Part shown: piece after piece, positions 5,433-8,581 of the stretch | Numbering within the stretch: the first letter of the stretch is position 1 | How the letters are laid out: each line of letters opens with the position of its first letter | From: Paludibacteraceae bacterium | GTDB lineage: Bacteria > Bacteroidota > Bacteroidia > Bacteroidales > Paludibacteraceae | Assembly (NCBI GenBank): GCA_016297215.1 | Contig: JAEDGZ010000041.1 | Span: 1-8,581 of the forward strand | Direction of reading: 5' to 3' | DNA length: 8,581 bases | Made by a program: the position numbers and the translations under genes | The notes under the pieces: generated by a model | Seen by the model: only the letters and a program-made list of their open reading frames with translations | What the model was told of the DNA's origin: nothing | Databases searched by the model: none

Positions 5433-6266
5433 ATGTCAGCACACACTACGGAACAATTCAATCTTTTTATGTCTCAGTTGCGCGAAACAAACGCAACATT
5501 GGATTTCTATTGCGATTTCCCGAAGATAGCACGCAATGTGGCAGATATTGAGATTAGTCTTAATATGTTGAACTATCTCATAGGAAAAGAGAATCTCCGT
5601 GAGGCAGTTCAATCACTTTGGAATCGGGACCCGCATGGATTCGAAGTGATGGATATTCTCATTGCCACACGCAAAAAAGATGATAAGAAATACATTGACA
5701 ACGATGGTTCAATGCACTCCGTTCATTCTTTGTTCAGTAGTGTGGACGGCGTCATGAAATTTTTAGAGAGTACAGGATTGGATAAGGTCTTCAAGAATAA
5801 AGAGGTAAAAGACTTGGTAGATTATGTGTTTGGCGTGGAAACAGGTCTTGATACGAATGCACGTAAGAACAGAAGCGGAGAAATAACGGAAACGCTTGTG
5901 GCTCGTATCTTTGATAATGCAGGTATTCGTTATCGGGAGCAAGTGTCCTCAAAGGAGTTTCCTGCTATTGCGGCGGCATTGGGTGCAGACCAAAAAGTGT
6001 TTGATTTTGTCATTACTGCTAACGCAAAAACCTATCTGATAGAAGTTAACTTTTATTCCGGTGGCGGCTCCAAACTGAATGAAGTGGCTCGCTCTTATAC
6101 GGATGTAGCACCAAAAGTAAATGGTGTGCCCGGCTTTGAGTTCGTTTGGATTACTGACGGTATCGGTTGGACATCTGCCCGCAACAAATTGGAAGAAGCC
6201 TTTGCTGCTATACCGAGTATCTATAATTTGACAACAATAACTGAGTTTATCTCCAAAATCAAATAG
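5433..6266 (+). CDS. dpnB: DpnII-family type II restriction endonuclease (GATC)
   Basis: A 277-residue DpnII/MboI-type endonuclease expected to cut duplex DNA at unmethylated GATC. The N-terminal half is helical and includes DILIATRKKDDKKYID (74-89). The C-terminal half carries the nuclease core: SGEITETLVARIF (148-160), KVFDFVI (188-194) with Asp191, then YLIEVNFYSGGGSKLNEVARSY (201-222). The last stretch is the hallmark of the DpnII family and places Glu204 and Asn206 where PD-(D/E)xK enzymes have E-x-K. GWTSARNKLEEAF (245-257) completes the conserved C-terminus. The length is near R.DpnII. The position directly behind dpnM (2-nt gap) with tight coupling to the next gene (3-nt gap) supports the assignment. 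Loss of the methylase with persisting nuclease would be harmful to the host, as is usual for type II systems. Confidence 0.92.
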   Translation: MSAHTTEQFNLFMSQLRETNATLDFYCDFPKIARNVADIEISLNMLNYLIGKENLREAVQSLWNRDPHGFEVMDILIATRKKDDKKYIDNDGSMHSVHSLFSSVDGVMKFLESTGLDKVFKNKEVKDLVDYVFGVETGLDTNARKNRSGEITETLVARIFDNAGIRYREQVSSKEFPAIAAALGADQKVFDFVITANAKTYLIEVNFYSGGGSKLNEVARSYTDVAPKVNGVPGFEFVWITDGIGWTSARNKLEEAFAAIPSIYNLTTITEFISKIK

Positions 6267-6269
6267 TTT

Positions 6270-6794
6270 ATGGCAAAGAACGTATATTCGCATTCTATTG
6301 ACTTGAAGAAGTTAAACATTAGGAATGCCCCTCGTGAAGAATTTGTGAAACAAGTGGCTGCTATTGAATACCGAGGATATGAGGTAGAGCAATGCGATGA
6401 TGGTCGTAATATCGTCATTACGAAGCCGGGAGGGAAAAGTGTATATGGACATCCGAAGAAGGAAGATATCTTGGTCTTCATTAATGACCCAAGTAAAACT
6501 TCACTTTGGCAGATCTCACATAAACAAATACTGGAGGATGTAACGGCTAAGTGCAAAGAAAATCCCGTAGAGGGCAAAAAATTAATCTCGCTTCTCGAAA
6601 AGACATTGAAGGGTGAGGAACCTAATGATTTCATAAATGATATACGTGCCTTGTCTTTCCAAACAGGCGAAAAACCTGAAGAATTGATTAAGGCATACAA
6701 ATGGATTTGGGGACAAGAAGACGTAAACTATCCCAATGGAAAGGGACGCTTTATGTCGTGGGCTGCTTACGAAGATTTATTGAAGAATCTATGA
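6270..6794 (+). CDS. Uncharacterised protein embedded in the DpnII-type operon
   Basis: A 174-residue protein I do not recognise. It is lysine- and glutamate-rich with no signal peptide, membrane segment, cysteine cluster or obvious helix-turn-helix, so it is probably cytoplasmic. The N-terminal part (about 1-75) looks alpha/beta: a helix around PREEFVKQVAAIEYRG, then a likely beta hairpin EVEQCDDGRNIVITKPGG. The middle (76-140) looks mostly helical (KQILEDVTAKCKENP, KKLISLLEKTLKG). The C-terminus is rich in aromatics (YKWIWGQEDVNYPNGKGR at 143-160, then MSWAAYEDLLKNL), suggesting a conserved functional patch. It starts 3 nt after the endonuclease stop and its stop overlaps the dpnA start (ATGA), so it is made with the restriction enzymes. 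G+C is low (24 of 60 bases at 6301-6360). It could be a controller, a partner of either enzyme or a specificity aid; none is shown. Confidence 0.85.
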   Translation: MAKNVYSHSIDLKKLNIRNAPREEFVKQVAAIEYRGYEVEQCDDGRNIVITKPGGKSVYGHPKKEDILVFINDPSKTSLWQISHKQILEDVTAKCKENPVEGKKLISLLEKTLKGEEPNDFINDIRALSFQTGEKPEELIKAYKWIWGQEDVNYPNGKGRFMSWAAYEDLLKNL

Positions 6795-7978
6795 TGGATA
6801 TACCGTCTTCATATCTTGACTTTACCCTTCTGCAAGGAGATTGCATAGAACGACTGAAAGAGATAGAAGATAATTCTATCAATGCTATTTTTGCCGATCC
6901 GCCGTATTTTTTGAGCAACGGCGGTATCAGCGTGCAAAACGGTAAGCAGGTCTGCGTGGACAAAGGTGATTGGGACAAGGGCGGCACTCCCGAATATATC
7001 TATGCGTTTAACCGTCAATGGCTCGAACTTTGTCGCCCGAAATTAAAAGAAAACGGCACGATTTGGATTAGTGGCACGCACCATAATATCCACGTGGTGA
7101 TGCGTTGTTTGCAAGAGTTAGGATATAAGGTACTGAATACTATCACATGGCAGAAAACCGACCCGCCCCCAAATTTGTCGTGCAAGTATTTTAACTTTTC
7201 CACAGAACTCATCATTTGGGCGCGAAAAAGTGAGAAGGTAACCCACAAGTTCAACTACGAGACAATGAAGCAGTTGAACGGTGGTACGCAGATGACCGAT
7301 GTGTGGCGGATTCCTGCGGTAAGCCAATGGGAGAAAGAACAGGGGAAGCACCCCACGCAGAAACCCTTGCGCCTATTGTACCGCATCATTTTGGCTTCTA
7401 CGAATGTCGGCGATACCATTCTTGACCCGTTTGCGGGAAGTAGTACAACCGGCATTGCCGCCAATCTCCTCGGGCGAAAGTTCATCGGCATAGAGCAAGA
7501 ACCCCAATTCATAGATTTATCGCTACGCAGACGACAGGCGCTGGAGGACGGCGATAAGCGCGAGAAACTCTTCCGTAAAATGCGTGAGAATGCGCAAGAG
7601 GCAACGGTATTGGTTAATCACATGCGCGAGAAAGACCGCGAGTTGGCTATGCGCTTGGGCATTACGTATCTCCGCGCAGGGGATTCCAAAGGGTCGTTGC
7701 TTGTAAAACAGGGCTTTGAACGGTTGGGATATGTGTGCTTGCATACGAATGGAGAGACTCCCTTGCTCTTCAAACAAAAACGAAAAGGTTTTCAAATATG
7801 GACGGCTGAGGCATTGCGCGGAAAAGGTTTCTCTGCGGAGAATGCACCTTACTATGCTGTCATCTGTTTTGATTCTACCACACCCATTCCTTTTGAACAG
7901 AACATTGATTTACACAAGAAAAGGTACACCCAAGTGGCGCATATCCTGCCCTTTAGAGACTTTGTGAGTGTTGAATAA
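6791..7978 (+). CDS. dpnA: DpnA-like beta-class adenine methyltransferase with C-terminal extension
   Basis: A 395-residue methyltransferase. I chose the ATG at 6791, which overlaps the upstream stop as ATGA. The next codon (6794) is also ATG, and an in-frame extension to 6701 lies inside the preceding gene and is out of family. Motif order is beta-class: the catalytic FADPPYFLSNGG (35-45 region, DPPY at 36-39) comes first, then HPTQKP (187-192) and the AdoMet-binding DPFAGSSTT (212-220). M.DpnA of pneumococcus, about 268 residues, methylates GATC also on single-stranded DNA and aids uptake of unmodified plasmids. The catalytic core here ends near 250. The remaining 145 residues (a basic helical linker, then GSLLVKQGFERLGYVCLH, RKGFQIWTAEALRGKGF and a C-terminal beta region) form an extra domain, possibly for DNA or partner binding. 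The catalytic call is strong; exact specificity is inferred from context. Confidence 0.88.
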   Translation: MMDIPSSYLDFTLLQGDCIERLKEIEDNSINAIFADPPYFLSNGGISVQNGKQVCVDKGDWDKGGTPEYIYAFNRQWLELCRPKLKENGTIWISGTHHNIHVVMRCLQELGYKVLNTITWQKTDPPPNLSCKYFNFSTELIIWARKSEKVTHKFNYETMKQLNGGTQMTDVWRIPAVSQWEKEQGKHPTQKPLRLLYRIILASTNVGDTILDPFAGSSTTGIAANLLGRKFIGIEQEPQFIDLSLRRRQALEDGDKREKLFRKMRENAQEATVLVNHMREKDRELAMRLGITYLRAGDSKGSLLVKQGFERLGYVCLHTNGETPLLFKQKRKGFQIWTAEALRGKGFSAENAPYYAVICFDSTTPIPFEQNIDLHKKRYTQVAHILPFRDFVSVE

Positions 7979-8007
7979 ATACGCAGGCGTCCCCGCCTGC
8001 GTATTTA
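7976..8007. terminator. Bidirectional terminator between dpnA and ogt
   Basis: A perfect 14-bp inverted repeat, TAAATACGCAGGCG (7976-7989) and CGCCTGCGTATTTA (7994-8007), with a 4-nt loop. The GC-rich core is flanked by A- and T-rich arms on both sides, so it can work for both converging transcripts. The dpnA stop codon (7976-7978) is the first three bases of the stem, and the convergent gene ends at 8013. Confidence 0.88.
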
Positions 8008-8012
8008 GTAGT

Positions 8013-8570
8013 TTATCGTGCTGTACATTTTGTGGGAAAAGATAAGTGGTTCATATCCACCCCTTCGTGGTGTAAAAGCCATGATTTCAATGGAATACCT
8101 CCGGAGAAGCCCGTAAGGTTGCCGTTTGCACCGACCACCCTGTGGCAGGGTATGATGATAGAAATCGGATTGTGCCCCACGGCTCCGCCTACTGCCTGCG
8201 CCGACATGCTTTCAATGCCCCGCTGCACCGCGATTTGGCGAGCAAGGTATCCATAAGTAACCACTTGCCCATACGGAATCTCTGTCAGCATTCTCCACAC
8301 CGTTTGGCGAAACTCGCCGCCTATGGGCGCCAAGGGCAAGTCCGAAATCAGAGGCTTTTTCCCCTCAAAATATCTGCTCAGCCAGTCTTTCGTGAGGGCG
8401 AACACCTGCAAATGGTCATTGGGCAACATTGCTGTCGGCACCGTATCGCCAAAGAATCTCTGCCCTGCTGTCCATAAGCCCACCAAACTATCGCCGTCGC
8501 TCCCGAGCGTAATCTGCCCGATGGGCGACGCGATAGTGGTTTGATAGTATTGCCTCTCGCCGATGTGCAT
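8013..8570 (-). CDS. ogt: O6-alkylguanine-DNA alkyltransferase (methylated-DNA--protein-cysteine methyltransferase)
   Basis: A 185-residue DNA repair protein that transfers an alkyl group from O6-alkylguanine (and O4-alkylthymine) to its own cysteine, without a cofactor and once per molecule. Residues 9-80 form the N-terminal ribonuclease-H-like domain. Residues 86-170 are the conserved DNA-binding/active-site domain: FRQTVWRMLTEIPYGQVVTYGYLA (87-110), AVGGAVGHNP (126-135), and the active-site stretch IIIPCHRVVGANGNLTGFSGG (138-158). The acceptor is Cys142 in PCHRV, and Asn134 lies just before it as in the family. The start at 8570 is fixed by an in-frame stop 7 nt further upstream (complement of 8577-8579). 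It converges on the restriction operon and shares its terminator. It is probably a chromosomal repair gene unrelated to restriction; no regulatory (Ada) domain is visible. Confidence 0.93.
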   Translation of the reverse strand: MHIGERQYYQTTIASPIGQITLGSDGDSLVGLWTAGQRFFGDTVPTAMLPNDHLQVFALTKDWLSRYFEGKKPLISDLPLAPIGGEFRQTVWRMLTEIPYGQVVTYGYLARQIAVQRGIESMSAQAVGGAVGHNPISIIIPCHRVVGANGNLTGFSGGIPLKSWLLHHEGVDMNHLSFPTKCTAR

Positions 8571-8581
8571 ACATTTTCATT

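Noticed and set aside
6701..6790. Thirty-residue N-terminal extension of the DpnA-like methyltransferase
   Set aside because: It lies inside the preceding gene in another frame and is not family-like; the ATGA overlap gives a natural start at 6791.
8577..8579. Possible stop codon (minus strand) of a gene upstream of ogt
   Set aside because: Only a few bases are inside the window, so a gene cannot be supported; it is used only as evidence for the ogt start.

Overview
This looks like a chromosomal segment of a member of the Bacteroidota, probably order Bacteroidales. Three promoters match the Bacteroidota sigma-ABfr consensus (TTG or TTTG, then 19-20 bp, then TACCTTTGC). Start codons lack strong Shine-Dalgarno sequences, and one protein ends in a YDLxGR tail typical of exported Bacteroidales proteins.

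Left part (1-4120, minus strand). Read in the direction of transcription, the order is: an exported carboxymuconolactone-decarboxylase/cupin protein (4120-3311), an exported flavodoxin (3173-2619), a cyclophilin-fold lipoprotein candidate (2403-1843), an alpha/beta hydrolase with a signal peptide (1829-741), and the N-terminal part of an AraC-type regulator (457 to beyond base 1). All four structural proteins carry N-terminal export signals, so the set looks like a cell-envelope redox or detoxification locus, probably controlled by the AraC regulator. Its substrate cannot be read from sequence. The first gene has a clear promoter at 4360-4391 with a palindrome over the -33 element. Its long leader contains nine tandem 11-bp repeats.

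Right part (4482-7978, plus strand). A separate promoter drives a compact four-gene DpnII-type (GATC) restriction-modification operon: alpha-class Dam-like methyltransferase (dpnM), DpnII-family endonuclease, an unrecognised 174-residue protein, and a beta-class DpnA-like methyltransferase with an unusual C-terminal extension of about 145 residues. Gene junctions are 2 nt, 3 nt and a 4-nt overlap, so the unknown protein sits inside a translationally coupled operon and is the best candidate for something undescribed. dpnM would protect host duplex GATC, the nuclease would cut unmodified GATC, and the DpnA-like enzyme may modify other DNA forms, as known DpnA acts on single strands during transformation.

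The operon ends in a perfect 14-bp hairpin that includes the dpnA stop codon. The hairpin probably also terminates a convergent O6-alkylguanine-DNA alkyltransferase gene (8570-8013). GATC occurs only four times in the whole window by my reading, against about 33 expected, which suggests long-term selection by a GATC-cutting nuclease in this lineage.
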